Below are positions 15,616 to 23,735 of a stretch of DNA of 64,000 nt, one piece after another. The notes under the pieces are model-generated. The model saw only the letters and a list, made by a program, of their open reading frames with translations, made no database searches and was not told where the DNA came from. The stretch comes from Geotalea sp. SG265. Its GTDB lineage: Bacteria; Desulfobacterota; Desulfuromonadia; Geobacterales; Geobacteraceae. Position 1 is the first letter of the stretch, and every line of letters starts with the position of its first letter. The stretch lies in the NCBI RefSeq assembly GCF_022808985.1, contig NZ_JAKZFT010000008.1, positions 1 through 64,000 on the forward strand, read 5' to 3'. The position numbers and the translations under genes were made by a program.

Positions 15616-16769
15616 TAGCCGATTCTCCGCAATCCATCGGCAATGGGGATAGTGGCGCCACGCCATGCGGGAAAGATCGATGCCGTGATGCCGACCCCCA
15701 ATGAGGCCGCCAAATCCAGATAGACGGTCATGGAAGAGACATGGAAGACGGGAAAAAACTGGGAGAGTTGCTCTTGAATGCCATGGGCCGCGGGAAAGGT
15801 GAGGATGATGCCGATAACGCCGCCAATCAGAGCAATGACGACCGATTCGCCGAAGATCACCCCGGCGATGTGCCGGGCGCCGAAGCCGAGCGTCTTCATG
15901 GTGGCATACTCGGCAATGCGTTCCCTGGCGGTCATGGCCATGGTATTGGCCGCCACCACCATGATGATGACAATGACGACATAGGAAACGATTTCAATAG
16001 CGATCAAGATCGCCTCGGTCATGGAAACGAAACCGAGCTGAAAAGCCCGCTCCGTCTCGGTCAGGGTTTCCGCCAGAGAATTTTTGAAGGTGGCGTCAAC
16101 GGCTTGGGCAACCTGCGCCGCCAGCTCCGGTTTTTGCACCCCGATCATATAGAAACCGGCTTGGTCTGCCCGGCGCGGTACAGTCCGTTTCATGGTCTCG
16201 TTCAGGTATTTCCAGTTGAAAAAGAACTGGGTCTCGTCAGTGTTTTTTTGTGCACCCCGGTAAATGCCCCTCAGGACAAAGGTCCACTGGCCGGGAAAGA
16301 TGGTCCCTTTGAGGGTGATGGTGTCTCCCACCTTCCAGCCGTACTTTTCCGCCAATTTGCGCCCCGCCACCGCTCCGCGCTGGTCATGGATGAAGGCATT
16401 TTTCTGCTCGGGTGTGAGGACGAACTCGGGATACAGTTCCAGATAGCTTTGCGGTTCAACGGCAAAATTGGGGAAGAAGTTCTTCTCGTTGATGTAAATG
16501 CCGCCGAACCAGTTGCCGTAGGAGATCAGCTTGACCCCCTCGATCTGTCTGATCCGGTCTTTGTAGGAAATGGGAAGGGGAAACACCAGCGAGATAGCAT
16601 TGCGCGTCACCAGCCTGGTGGCCGAAGACTGCTCCACCCCCAGGTACCAGAGCCCCACCAGGGTGCGCAAAAGCCCGAAGGCGAGGATGGCGATGGCCAC
16701 CCCGAGAATGGTCAGTAGCGAGCGGAGCTTGTGACGGAAAGCATTGCGGATGATGAGCTTGAATAACAT
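15615..16769 (-). CDS. ABC transporter permease, MacB/FtsX type (first permease)
   Basis: This 384-residue protein has the same plan as its neighbour: TM1 at about 13-34 (LRSLLTILGVAIAILAFGLLRTLVGL), a roughly 220-residue periplasmic domain and three C-terminal TM segments with MKTLGFGARHIAGVIFGES as the ATPase-coupling phrase. Having two different permeases suggests a heterodimer served by one ATPase, as in LolCDE-like systems. The gene is 59 bases from the ATPase gene; the gap carries short AAGTTCTAGGTTCT-like repeats. Confidence 0.88.
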   Translation of the reverse strand: MLFKLIIRNAFRHKLRSLLTILGVAIAILAFGLLRTLVGLWYLGVEQSSATRLVTRNAISLVFPLPISYKDRIRQIEGVKLISYGNWFGGIYINEKNFFPNFAVEPQSYLELYPEFVLTPEQKNAFIHDQRGAVAGRKLAEKYGWKVGDTITLKGTIFPGQWTFVLRGIYRGAQKNTDETQFFFNWKYLNETMKRTVPRRADQAGFYMIGVQKPELAAQVAQAVDATFKNSLAETLTETERAFQLGFVSMTEAILIAIEIVSYVVIVIIMVVAANTMAMTARERIAEYATMKTLGFGARHIAGVIFGESVVIALIGGVIGIILTFPAAHGIQEQLSQFFPVFHVSSMTVYLDLAASLGVGITASIFPAWRGATIPIADGLRRIG

Positions 16770-16770
16770 C

Positions 16771-16828
16771 AGTTCTATGTCTAAGTTCTAGGTTCTAAGT
16801 TCAGATTCATGCTCCTCACTCCTCACCC
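16771..16828. repeat. short low-complexity tandem repeats between the permease and ATPase genes
   Basis: The gap reads as copies of TCTAAGTTCTAGG / TTCTAAGTTC followed by CTCCTCACTCCTCACCC. A related CTCCTCACCCTTCACTCCTCAC string follows at 17518-17540, and a variant (TTCACTCTTCACCCCTCACT) lies near 27441-27461. No gene is seen. The repeated pyrimidine strings in three intergenic places suggest a small dispersed or slippage-prone element. Confidence 0.4.
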
Positions 16829-17497
16829 TTATTGAGAAAGGAATCCCTTCTCCAGATGCCGGATCAGATGGGCCTTTTCTGCAGCACGTGGGTCATGTGT
16901 GACCATGATGATCGTTTTGCCGAACTCGTGCACCAGGTTGTCCATAAGGGTGAGGACATCTTCAGCGGAAGCCCGATCCAAGTCTCCCGTGGGCTCGTCG
17001 GCAACGAGGATCTCCGGATCGGTAACAATGGCCCGAGCAATCGCGACTCGCTGCTGCTGCCCGCCGGAAAGCTGCGACGGGTAATGATCCATGCGGTCTG
17101 CCAGGCCGACCACGTTGAGCACCATCTCCACATGCTCCCGGCGCTCTTTTCTGCCAAGACCTGTCAAGAGCAGCGGCAGCTCAACATTTTCAAATGCGGT
17201 AAGTACAGGCATCAGGTTGTAGAATTGGAAGATAAAGCCCACATGGATGGCACGCCACGAAGCCAGTTCGGCCTCCGAGAGACTGGTGATGTCGGCACCT
17301 CCCACCAGGATACTCCCCGTGTCCACCTTGTCGATACCGGCAATGAGATTGAGCAGCGTGCTCTTCCCGGACCCGGAAGGGCCCATCAGTGCCAGGAATT
17401 CACCTTCGGCAATGGTGAAGGAAACATCCTGCAGCACGGGAATAATCTGGTTTCCCCGCCGGTAGGACTTTGACAGGCCTTCGATGGATACTATCAC
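16829..17497 (-). CDS. ABC transporter ATP-binding protein, LolD/MacB class
   Basis: All ABC signatures are present: Walker [11 protein letters not shown]-loop [17 protein letters not shown], signature [14 protein letters not shown], Walker [13 protein letters not shown] and the H-loop VTHD. This is the LolD/MacB/FtsE class that powers permeases with large periplasmic domains. The GTG at 17497 is preferred because it begins at [12 protein letters not shown]; an upstream GTG at 17527 would extend into the short pyrimidine repeat. The product has 222 residues. It lies between the adaptor gene and the two permease genes and should supply both. Confidence 0.92.
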   Translation of the reverse strand: MIVSIEGLSKSYRRGNQIIPVLQDVSFTIAEGEFLALMGPSGSGKSTLLNLIAGIDKVDTGSILVGGADITSLSEAELASWRAIHVGFIFQFYNLMPVLTAFENVELPLLLTGLGRKERREHVEMVLNVVGLADRMDHYPSQLSGGQQQRVAIARAIVTDPEILVADEPTGDLDRASAEDVLTLMDNLVHEFGKTIIMVTHDPRAAEKAHLIRHLEKGFLSQ

Positions 17498-17542
17498 CGT
17501 CCTGCCTTCTGCCGCCTCACTCCTCACCCTTCACTCCTCACG

Positions 17543-18760
17543 CTATTGCTTTTCCGCAATCTTGATGCGCGCACCGTCCCGAAGCTTGTCCAGAGGTTTC
17601 AGAATAATCTTGTCCCCGACTTTAACGCCGCTCGTAACCTGTATCATGTCGCCAATCCGTGGCCCGGTGGTGACACGGGTTTTCACCGCCTTTTCTCCCC
17701 TGGCGACAAAAACGAATTTCGCTCCCTCCTTCTCCAGCACCGCCTGGGGATTGACGGCCGTCACCGGCTGCTGCTCGCCGGGCTTGACCGGCCTTTCCAA
17801 AAATGCCACCTTGGCGCTCATCTCAGGCAGTATGCGCCGGTCCTGATCGACAAACCTAACCTTGACCATTACCGTCGCCTTGGAACGGTCCGCAGTGGGA
17901 ACGATGGTATGGGTAACGCCGCGAAAACGAAGATCCGGCAGGGCATCCAGGGTGATCTCACACGGCTGCCCCATCTTTATCTTCTCCAGGTTCGATTCGG
18001 AGACATCGGCCTCCACCTGCAATGAATCCATGTCGGCAATGGTGACCACCGCCGCTTTGGCATTGGCCGCAGCCCCCAGGGGGGTGACGATATCCCCCAC
18101 ATCAGCATCCTTGGTCAAGACCACTGCGTTGAAGGGAGCGCGGATAAGGGTGTAATCCAGCTGTGCCTCTGCGCCGAGCAGTGCCGACCTTAAGGAGACG
18201 ATATTGGCTTCGGCAGCGGCAACGCCGGCCTTTGCCCGTTTGTAGCGGGCCTCGGCGGCATCATAGTCAGCTTTTGCCACAACCCCCTGAGCTAAAAGCT
18301 CCTTCTGCCGTTCAAAGCTGAGAGTGGCATCGCGCAGCTCCGCCTTTGCCTGCTCCAGCACGGCCCTGGCGTTGTTTAGATTGGCCGCAGCTTGCCCACG
18401 GACGGCAGCGGCATCCCGGTTCTCCAACCGCGCAATCACCTGTCCCTGTTGTACCCGGCTTCCCTCCTCAACCCCAAGCCATACCAACTGGGCAGTGGTT
18501 TTGGATGCAACGGCGGCCTTGCGCTGAGCGACCACATAACCGCTGGCATTAAGCAGGGTGAAGGCCTGGGAAGGGTATATCCGTGAAACGGAGGCTACCT
18601 CCACCTCGACCCGCGGCGTCAGCACCCCTGTTGCCGCAAGAATGGCAACAACCAATGCTATGACTGCCACTATCCTGGTCAGCTGCCGTTTGTGCCACGG
18701 TTTACCCGCTGCGGCCGCCGTTTTATCGATTTTCAACCGGTTCAGGTCCCTATCGGCCAT
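17543..18760 (-). CDS. periplasmic adaptor (membrane fusion protein), MacA/HlyD type
   Basis: The 405-residue product has an N-terminal TM anchor (TRIVAVIALVVAILAATGVL). A biotinyl-lipoyl-like domain comes next (VASKTTAQLVWLGVEEGSRVQQGQVIARLE), then a long helical hairpin (about 100-175, Ala/Glu/Lys-rich). After that come the second lipoyl half (TLIRAPFNAVVLTKDADVGDIV) and beta-barrel and membrane-proximal domains. The ATG at 18760 follows GGAG by six bases, making it better than a TTG at 18781. MacA-type adaptors link an inner-membrane exporter to an outer-membrane channel; none is encoded nearby. It is the first gene of the exporter operon. Confidence 0.92.
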   Translation of the reverse strand: MADRDLNRLKIDKTAAAAGKPWHKRQLTRIVAVIALVVAILAATGVLTPRVEVEVASVSRIYPSQAFTLLNASGYVVAQRKAAVASKTTAQLVWLGVEEGSRVQQGQVIARLENRDAAAVRGQAAANLNNARAVLEQAKAELRDATLSFERQKELLAQGVVAKADYDAAEARYKRAKAGVAAAEANIVSLRSALLGAEAQLDYTLIRAPFNAVVLTKDADVGDIVTPLGAAANAKAAVVTIADMDSLQVEADVSESNLEKIKMGQPCEITLDALPDLRFRGVTHTIVPTADRSKATVMVKVRFVDQDRRILPEMSAKVAFLERPVKPGEQQPVTAVNPQAVLEKEGAKFVFVARGEKAVKTRVTTGPRIGDMIQVTSGVKVGDKIILKPLDKLRDGARIKIAEKQ

Positions 18761-18852
18761 TGATATCTCCATACAATGCAACTAGATGAAAAAATTAAAT
18801 ATCATCGTTCTGCAGCCTTGGAAAGGGGATTATTGAAATCCGGCCAGAAAAT

Positions 18853-18889
18853 GCAAAAACAGGCGGAGCAAAACAGCTGCTTCGCCTGT
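18853..18889 (-). terminator. intrinsic terminator after the cupredoxin gene
   Basis: ACAGGCGGAGCA (18859-18870) pairs along 12 bp with TGCTTCGCCTGT (18878-18889), including one G-T pair, around a 7-base loop. On the minus strand it is followed by TTTTTGCATTTTC. It separates the cupredoxin gene from the exporter operon. Confidence 0.75.
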
Positions 18890-18918
18890 ACTAGTCGTGC
18901 TTTGTTCTGATTATCAGT

Positions 18919-19326
18919 CTACTCGATCACTTCCAGAAGACCTCGCATGCCCTTGTCACGATGGCTTTCCAGAAAGGGGAGTTTTTTGTCACAGAAGAAC
19001 TGGTACTTCCCCACCTTGGTCGGCGTGAACCGAACTGTTTTCGGCTCGGTTGCCAACGCCACGGCAAAGTCGATCCCGGTATCCGGTGCCCTGAGGACGA
19101 TGGAATGTGGCACCGCTCCAGGTTCTTTTTTCACCGTGAGCTCCACCGGTACCCCGACTTTCACCACCAGGTGGTTTGGAGAAAAGAAGTAGCTCCCTCC
19201 CACCACTTCCGCCCGCTGGACTCCATCCTGGCCGGGTACCGCCCGGAAAACCTTTTCTTCCCCATAGGCACCGCCGGCACTGAGAAGAAGGAGCAGGACT
19301 ACGCTTACGAATGCGTTCTTTACCAT
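18919..19326 (-). CDS. secreted cupredoxin-like copper protein
   Basis: The protein has a signal peptide (residues 1-22, cleavage near GGAYG). A single plastocyanin-like domain of about 110 residues follows. The type 1 copper ligands are all present in order: His in VPHSIVLRAP, then Cys, His and Met in YQFFCDKK...LESHRDKGMRG. The Cys-x9-His-x4-Met spacing fits a blue-copper site, with a longer Cys-His loop than plastocyanin. It probably moves electrons in the periplasm. The gene has its own terminator, and a DJ-1/PfpI gene lies just upstream on the same strand. A specific redox partner cannot be named. Confidence 0.82.
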   Translation of the reverse strand: MVKNAFVSVVLLLLLSAGGAYGEEKVFRAVPGQDGVQRAEVVGGSYFFSPNHLVVKVGVPVELTVKKEPGAVPHSIVLRAPDTGIDFAVALATEPKTVRFTPTKVGKYQFFCDKKLPFLESHRDKGMRGLLEVIE

Positions 19327-19351
19327 GGAGGGGCTCCTCTGTTACATGATG

Positions 19352-19852
19352 TTACTGCAGTTTCTTCATCATCTCGCGCATGAATGCAGGAAGGTCGCCC
19401 GGTTCCCGGGAGGTCACCAGGTTACCGTCAACAACCACTTCCGTGTCCTCATAGCGAGCTCCGGACTCCTTGAGTTCGTCAACTACAGTATTGTAGCAGG
19501 TTGCCTTCCGCCCCCGAAGCAATCCCGCGGATATGAGGGTTTGGGGGCCGTGACAGATGGCAGCCACCGGCTTGTTCTGCTCGAAAAAATGACGCGCGAT
19601 TTCCTGGGCCTTGGCTTCCTTTCGTACGGACTGGGGAGCCTTACCCCCAGGCAGAACCAGGATCGAATAGTCAGCGGGATTAACCTCGCCCAGGGACATA
19701 TCCACCGGTACTTCATAGCCATGCTTGCCTTTGATGAGACCGGTTTTCATGGAGGCGAGCACCACATCCACCCCCGCCTCCTTGAGGCGATAGTAGGGAA
19801 CCAACAACTCGGAGTCTTCAAAATTGTCTGCACTGATGAACAATGCCTTCAT
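19352..19852 (-). CDS. DJ-1/PfpI family protein
   Basis: This 166-residue single-domain protein has the nucleophile elbow VAAICHGPQTL with the conserved Cys, and an early Glu (FEDSELLVPYYRLKEAG). VLPGGKAPQSVRK and VTSREPGDLPAF are also typical of the PfpI branch. Members have been assigned glyoxalase or deglycase activity and proteolysis (PfpI itself). Which applies here cannot be told. A strong AAAGGAGG site precedes the ATG. The cupredoxin starts 25 bases downstream and an iron SOD lies upstream, which suggests a stress-related cluster. Confidence 0.88.
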   Translation of the reverse strand: MKALFISADNFEDSELLVPYYRLKEAGVDVVLASMKTGLIKGKHGYEVPVDMSLGEVNPADYSILVLPGGKAPQSVRKEAKAQEIARHFFEQNKPVAAICHGPQTLISAGLLRGRKATCYNTVVDELKESGARYEDTEVVVDGNLVTSREPGDLPAFMREMMKKLQ

Positions 19853-19889
19853 TGTGCCTCCTTTTGTTGCCGGCCATCCGGATTTATTT

Positions 19890-20060
19890 GAAGTTCAACC
19901 GGGAATTTCAGGAAAGAAAGCAGTCGCGCCGTCGTCCGTTCGCTCTGTCGCCACAGCTGCGGACCTTGCGGTGCCACCCGAATAATGCCGCATGATGCTT
20001 AAACAGGCAGATACTCCTCCGTTCTACATGCGGCGAGTGTCCGCTCGCCGCTGTGGCTCG
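19890..20060. repeat. GC-rich palindromic intergenic element
   Basis: A perfect inverted repeat, GCGGCGAG (20030-20037) with CTCGCCGC (20044-20051), sits in a stretch that also contains GCCACAGCTGCGG (19950-19962). That is nearly complementary to CCGCTGTGGC (20048-20057). The whole could form a larger hairpin. It looks like a REP-like or dispersed palindromic element rather than a gene; no coding sequence is seen here. Confidence 0.4.
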
Positions 20061-20111
20061 TCGCTTACTCCCGGCGCCCCGACAGCCTTCCCCGGAAATG
20101 TCTGAAGAACT

Positions 20112-20687
20112 TTATCTGATCCGCTCCTCCGCTGCCTGCCAATTGATGTTCCTGAAAAATGCCTGGATATAATCCGCCCGCTTCAGCCCATAATCGAGCA
20201 TGAAGGCATGTTCGAACACGTCCATGATAAGAATCGGAATGCCCCCAGCCGGGTGGGCCGTATCATGCTCGTTGATCCAGAAGTTGATGAGCTTGCCGCT
20301 TACCGGGTCCTGGTAGAGCACTGCCCAACCAACGCCGCGCATGGCGCCGGTCGCCCGGAAGTCCTTCTCCCAAAGTTCGATGCTGCCGAAGCTCTCGGTC
20401 ACCTTCTGTCTGAGTTTGCTGCCCATTTCCCCCGAGGACCTGCCCAGGTTCTCAAAATAAAACTCATGCAGGCGCATGCCGTTGAATTCCCAGCCCAGGC
20501 GTCTCTTCACCTCGCCAAAAACCGGCGTTGCCCCCTTATCCTCCTTGATCATCTGATCCTGGAGCTCCAGTAGTTTGTTTGTGTTGGTGACATAGCCCTG
20601 GTAGAGGGAAAAGTGATTGTTGAGAAGGGCAGCGCTAAAACCTTCCATACCCACAAGTTTCGAATAATCTTTTGCCGTGTATGCCAT
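20112..20687 (-). CDS. sodB: iron superoxide dismutase
   Basis: The enzyme converts superoxide to hydrogen peroxide and oxygen. Metal ligands are visible: His in LLNNHFSLYQGY, His in RLHEFYFENLG, and Asp and His in IMDVFEHAFMLDYGL. The helical N-domain and alpha/beta C-domain fit the Fe/Mn family; the C-terminal NINWQAAEERI is usual. The ATG at 20687 has GGGAG six bases upstream, better placed than an ATG two codons earlier. At 191 residues it is of normal size with no signal peptide, so it is cytoplasmic. Confidence 0.93.
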   Translation of the reverse strand: MAYTAKDYSKLVGMEGFSAALLNNHFSLYQGYVTNTNKLLELQDQMIKEDKGATPVFGEVKRRLGWEFNGMRLHEFYFENLGRSSGEMGSKLRQKVTESFGSIELWEKDFRATGAMRGVGWAVLYQDPVSGKLINFWINEHDTAHPAGGIPILIMDVFEHAFMLDYGLKRADYIQAFFRNINWQAAEERIR

Positions 20688-20794
20688 TGTCATCTCCCGT
20701 TTTCAGCAGTGATTGGCAGCGTGCATCGATCCCGATGCACCGGCCTTTTCACCTAAAGGTATCATGGCCCATTGAAAATGCAATCGAGGGGGGA

Positions 20795-21076
20795 TTATCG
20801 TTCTTCGATCTCCACCGCAGCAATTTCCAGGTCGGGACGTTCCTCGACCAGCCATGTTTCCAGGTGCTGGAGCAGACTTCTCGCCTGGATGCCGCTGGCC
20901 GCAACCGTTACGAAGGCCAGGACTGCGGTATCCTTCCGGTCATGATGCTCCACCTCGGCAGCAGCCACATTGAACCGGTTTCGGCTCCGTGCCAGAACGC
21001 TCTTGACGACTCCCCGCTTCTCCTTAAGGGATTGTGCCGTCAGGAACAGCTGAATCCGGCAGGCATACACGTACAT
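20795..21076 (-). CDS. DUF503 family protein (YlxP-like)
   Basis: The ATG at 21076 (GAAGGAG upstream) gives a 93-residue protein with the family pattern: an N-terminal CRIQLFLTAQSLKEKRGVVKSV, a central RFNVAAAEVEHHDRKDTAVLAF and an acidic end. DUF503/YlxP proteins are often encoded beside infB and rbfA. This copy is not in that setting; its neighbours are a Sel1-repeat gene and sodB. An earlier in-frame start at 21244 is rejected because it overlaps the Sel1 gene. The role is unknown; a link to ribosome assembly has been suggested from gene neighbourhoods elsewhere. Confidence 0.85.
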   Translation of the reverse strand: MYVYACRIQLFLTAQSLKEKRGVVKSVLARSRNRFNVAAAEVEHHDRKDTAVLAFVTVAASGIQARSLLQHLETWLVEERPDLEIAAVEIEER

Positions 21077-21171
21077 GCAAGGCTCCTTCGGCTGAAAACG
21101 GCGAGGCCGCACGCATAAAAAAACCGCATCCGGTTCGGTTGCGGCTTTATAATCGATGGTGATTGTAACGA

Positions 21172-21987
21172 CTAATTTTCCCCCAGGAGCGCCAGTGCTT
21201 CCCGGGATTGGGGCAACCCCTGCTCGGCTGCCTGGCGATACCACCTGATCGCTTCGCGGAGATTCCTCTCCACCCCTTTGCCATCCTCATAAAGAACGGC
21301 CAGGTTGTGTTGAGCGACGGCGTTTCCCTGCTCCGCTCCCTTGCGGAACCACTTCATTGCCTCCTTCAGATTCTGCTTTACCCCTTCGCTTCTCATGTAC
21401 ATGGAACCCAGGACACACTGGGCCTGGGGGTCTCCCTGGGCAGCCGCTTTCATGCACCATCGTGCCGCTTCGTATTTATCCTGCTCCACCCCCCAGCCGT
21501 TGTAATACATGCAGCTCAGATTGAACTGGGCGTCCACATCACCCTGTTCCGCGGCAAGGCGGAACCACCTGGCAGCTTCCCTGTCATCCTGATCGACCCC
21601 CTCGCCACTGGAATAGGCCAATCCCAACGCATTCTGCGCCTGTGCATGTCCCTGCCGGGCCGCCTTTACAAACCAGCGGATCGCTTCCGGCCTGTCTTTT
21701 TCCATGCCCCAGCCGGTAAAAAGTATGCACCCAAGTTCGTACTGGGCCTGGGCATCGCCTGCCCTGGCAGCCTTCTTTATCAAAGCGACATGATTTTGCC
21801 TTCCCGAAGGCGAAAGGCCTCTGTCGAAAAAGTCGGTACTGTTTCCCTCTGCGGCACCGCCCCTGATGGAGGTAATATTCCCCCCCTCATAGACCGCTGC
21901 CGTGCCCCGGTTTATTTCCGCCGGCGCCGCCCCACTCCATAAGACCGCACAGAATAGTATCACCACGGTAGAGAAGGTTTTCATCAT
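21172..21987 (-). CDS. exported Sel1-repeat (TPR-like) protein
   Basis: A signal peptide (1-23, ending GAAPAE) is followed by about five Sel1-like repeats of 36 residues from near residue 68. Each has the pattern 'A-Q-x-x-L-G-x-x-Y-x-x-G-x-G-V-x-x-D-x-x-E-A-x-x-W-x-x-x-A-A-x-Q-G'. Such repeats form alpha-solenoids that bind partner proteins, often in the periplasm. The first 60 residues of the mature protein are unrecognised and polar. No partner is evident from the neighbours. Confidence 0.9.
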   Translation of the reverse strand: MMKTFSTVVILFCAVLWSGAAPAEINRGTAAVYEGGNITSIRGGAAEGNSTDFFDRGLSPSGRQNHVALIKKAARAGDAQAQYELGCILFTGWGMEKDRPEAIRWFVKAARQGHAQAQNALGLAYSSGEGVDQDDREAARWFRLAAEQGDVDAQFNLSCMYYNGWGVEQDKYEAARWCMKAAAQGDPQAQCVLGSMYMRSEGVKQNLKEAMKWFRKGAEQGNAVAQHNLAVLYEDGKGVERNLREAIRWYRQAAEQGLPQSREALALLGEN

Positions 21988-22017
21988 TACCCCTTTACAA
22001 ATGGATAGTCGCCTGAA

Positions 22018-22230
22018 TTAACGAGAGGTCGTCTCCCCCGATTGCAACCTGTTTCTTCTTTCCCTGGCCTTGTATTCGCGCGTACCGCTCCGCAGGGGAT
22101 CGCGGCCGATCTGCACCCATTCCATGGAGCGATGGAAACCGATGATCTTGTGCTCCGCTATCAGTTCATCCAGATGTTCATTGGCAACGATGTCGTAAAT
22201 ATTGTCCTTGAAAAGAACGAGAATGCCCAT
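22018..22230 (-). CDS. small conserved-looking 70-aa protein
   Basis: I do not recognise a named family. The ATG at 22230 is chosen because AGGGG lies seven bases upstream; a much earlier start would overlap the AdoMet synthetase gene. The product begins MGILVLFKDNIYDIV and is basic at the C-terminus (REYKARERRNR). It has a compact alpha/beta look (HLDELIAEHKIIGFHRSMEWVQIG). The phrase IIGFHRSxxWVxIGRDPxR suggests a small regulatory or nucleic-acid-binding protein, but this is a guess. It stands between the Sel1-repeat gene and mat. Confidence 0.6.
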   Translation of the reverse strand: MGILVLFKDNIYDIVANEHLDELIAEHKIIGFHRSMEWVQIGRDPLRSGTREYKARERRNRLQSGETTSR

Positions 22231-22426
22231 TGTCATGCCCCTGCTAATATTTAATGATTTATAATTATACTGAATTAATTCTTTTTGCAACTGATTTTTG
22301 TACTGGCATTGTTTTTTCGGTCCATATTCAGGCATGGCTGCCGCGGCTGCGGGAAAGAATGACAGAGCTGGTACTGCAAAGTGCGAAGTAATATGGGCAG
22401 GTTCTTGGAGAGAAATATGGAGAAGA

Positions 22427-23626
22427 TCAACAGACTGGAAATTCGCCGCGGGCCAGGGCGAGGCAAAAATCACCCAGCTGGGACAGGCTGCGGTAGATGA
22501 GCTGCTCGATGCTCAATTTAAGCGTCTCGGTCAGGTCACCCTGCAGATGCAAGCGGACCGAAATCATCCTTGGCTGGTCAATGGGGGTGCCGATCCGGTT
22601 CAGGAGCAGGACCTGGACCTCCCGCACCTGTTCGGAAGATTCATAGATATCCCGGGCAAGACGATGGGCGAGAAAATTATAGATCTTGCCTACATGGCTC
22701 ACCGGGTTTTTGCCGGCTGCAGCCTCTGTTCCCAGGGGCCTGTTCATGGAGATCAGACCGTTGACACGGTTGCCGCGCCCCACCTGCCCCGAATCGGCCT
22801 GCTCTGCCGAGGTTCCGAGCAGACTCAGATAGATTCCCCCCAGCCCCATGCCGGCCACATCCAGGCAGTTCAATGACACTGCAGTCTTCTGCGGAAAATC
22901 GCTCCGGGCGATAAATGACTCTATTGCCTTGAGGATGGAGGCTTTCCGTTGGAAATAATGATGTTCCGACTCGATGAATCGTGCCAAAAGCGGCATGGCC
23001 ACGGTCAATTCAAGGGAGTCGTCCTTTCTCTGCCCCATGATCTTCACATCTTCGCCGGTGTCGGGGTAGTCTTCCTTGAAACCGGGTGAATTGAGGTATC
23101 GTTCCAGGTCAAAAACCAGGCGTTCCGTGGGACTCAAGGGATAGTAGCCGACGGCCGCGGAAGTATCGTTGGAAACCCGGGTACCACCGGACCGGGCAAA
23201 GATGCCGGTGAGCTCTTCCGACCCGGAGGTAAGAACGATCCGGCAATTCAGGTCTCTGTCAGGGTCCACATGGCGCAGATTGGCCCTGAACCAGCTCTTT
23301 GCCGCAGCAATGGCTATCTCGCCGACAGGCACCACTTCACCGAAAGCCGTAAAGGTGGCGCGGTCTCCGATGATCAGTTCCATGGGCTGCAGAACCCTGC
23401 CGCCGCCGAAGTGCAGTTCCACCCTGCCGGCAGCGAGCAGACTCTTGTCGATGTTGTGATGGAGAATGGTGCCGAAGCGGCGCAGGTACTCCTGGGATAG
23501 GGCAACGGACACTGCGTCCATGACTGCATCGCAGATATGATCCGGATGCCCGGTTCCTTTCCGTTCGACGATCTCCACCCGCTGCTGGGCAACCGGCTCG
23601 CCTTTGCAAGCCTCAATAATGATCAT
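22427..23626 (-). CDS. mat: archaeal-type S-adenosylmethionine synthetase
   Basis: The 399-residue product belongs to the AdoMet synthetase family first described in archaea, not the bacterial MetK family. Signatures are VERKGTGHPDHICDAVMD near the N-terminus, HNIDKSLLAAG, GGGRVLQPMELIIGDRAT, and a central TSGSEELTGIF...NDTSAAVGYYPLSPTE. The enzyme makes SAM from methionine and ATP. It is divergently transcribed from aguA-aguB, and SAM and putrescine are both precursors for polyamine synthesis. Whether a metK also exists in this genome cannot be seen. Confidence 0.93.
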   Translation of the reverse strand: MIIIEACKGEPVAQQRVEIVERKGTGHPDHICDAVMDAVSVALSQEYLRRFGTILHHNIDKSLLAAGRVELHFGGGRVLQPMELIIGDRATFTAFGEVVPVGEIAIAAAKSWFRANLRHVDPDRDLNCRIVLTSGSEELTGIFARSGGTRVSNDTSAAVGYYPLSPTERLVFDLERYLNSPGFKEDYPDTGEDVKIMGQRKDDSLELTVAMPLLARFIESEHHYFQRKASILKAIESFIARSDFPQKTAVSLNCLDVAGMGLGGIYLSLLGTSAEQADSGQVGRGNRVNGLISMNRPLGTEAAAGKNPVSHVGKIYNFLAHRLARDIYESSEQVREVQVLLLNRIGTPIDQPRMISVRLHLQGDLTETLKLSIEQLIYRSLSQLGDFCLALARGEFPVC

Positions 23627-23671
23627 GATTCAATTATACCGACTCAGCCGACATGGGAAAGGGTTTGGCAA

Positions 23672-23700
23672 TTGCATTTTATGCGCCTTTTCCCTATACT
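23672..23700 (+). promoter_or_regulatory. sigma-70-type promoter for aguA
   Basis: TTGCAT (23672-23677) and TATACT (23695-23700) are separated by 17 bases, 35 bases before the aguA ATG. No other strong promoter is seen in the mat-aguA gap. Confidence 0.55.
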
Positions 23701-23735
23701 TCCCCTTTCAAAGCAGCGTTCGGGAAAGGTTGCAG

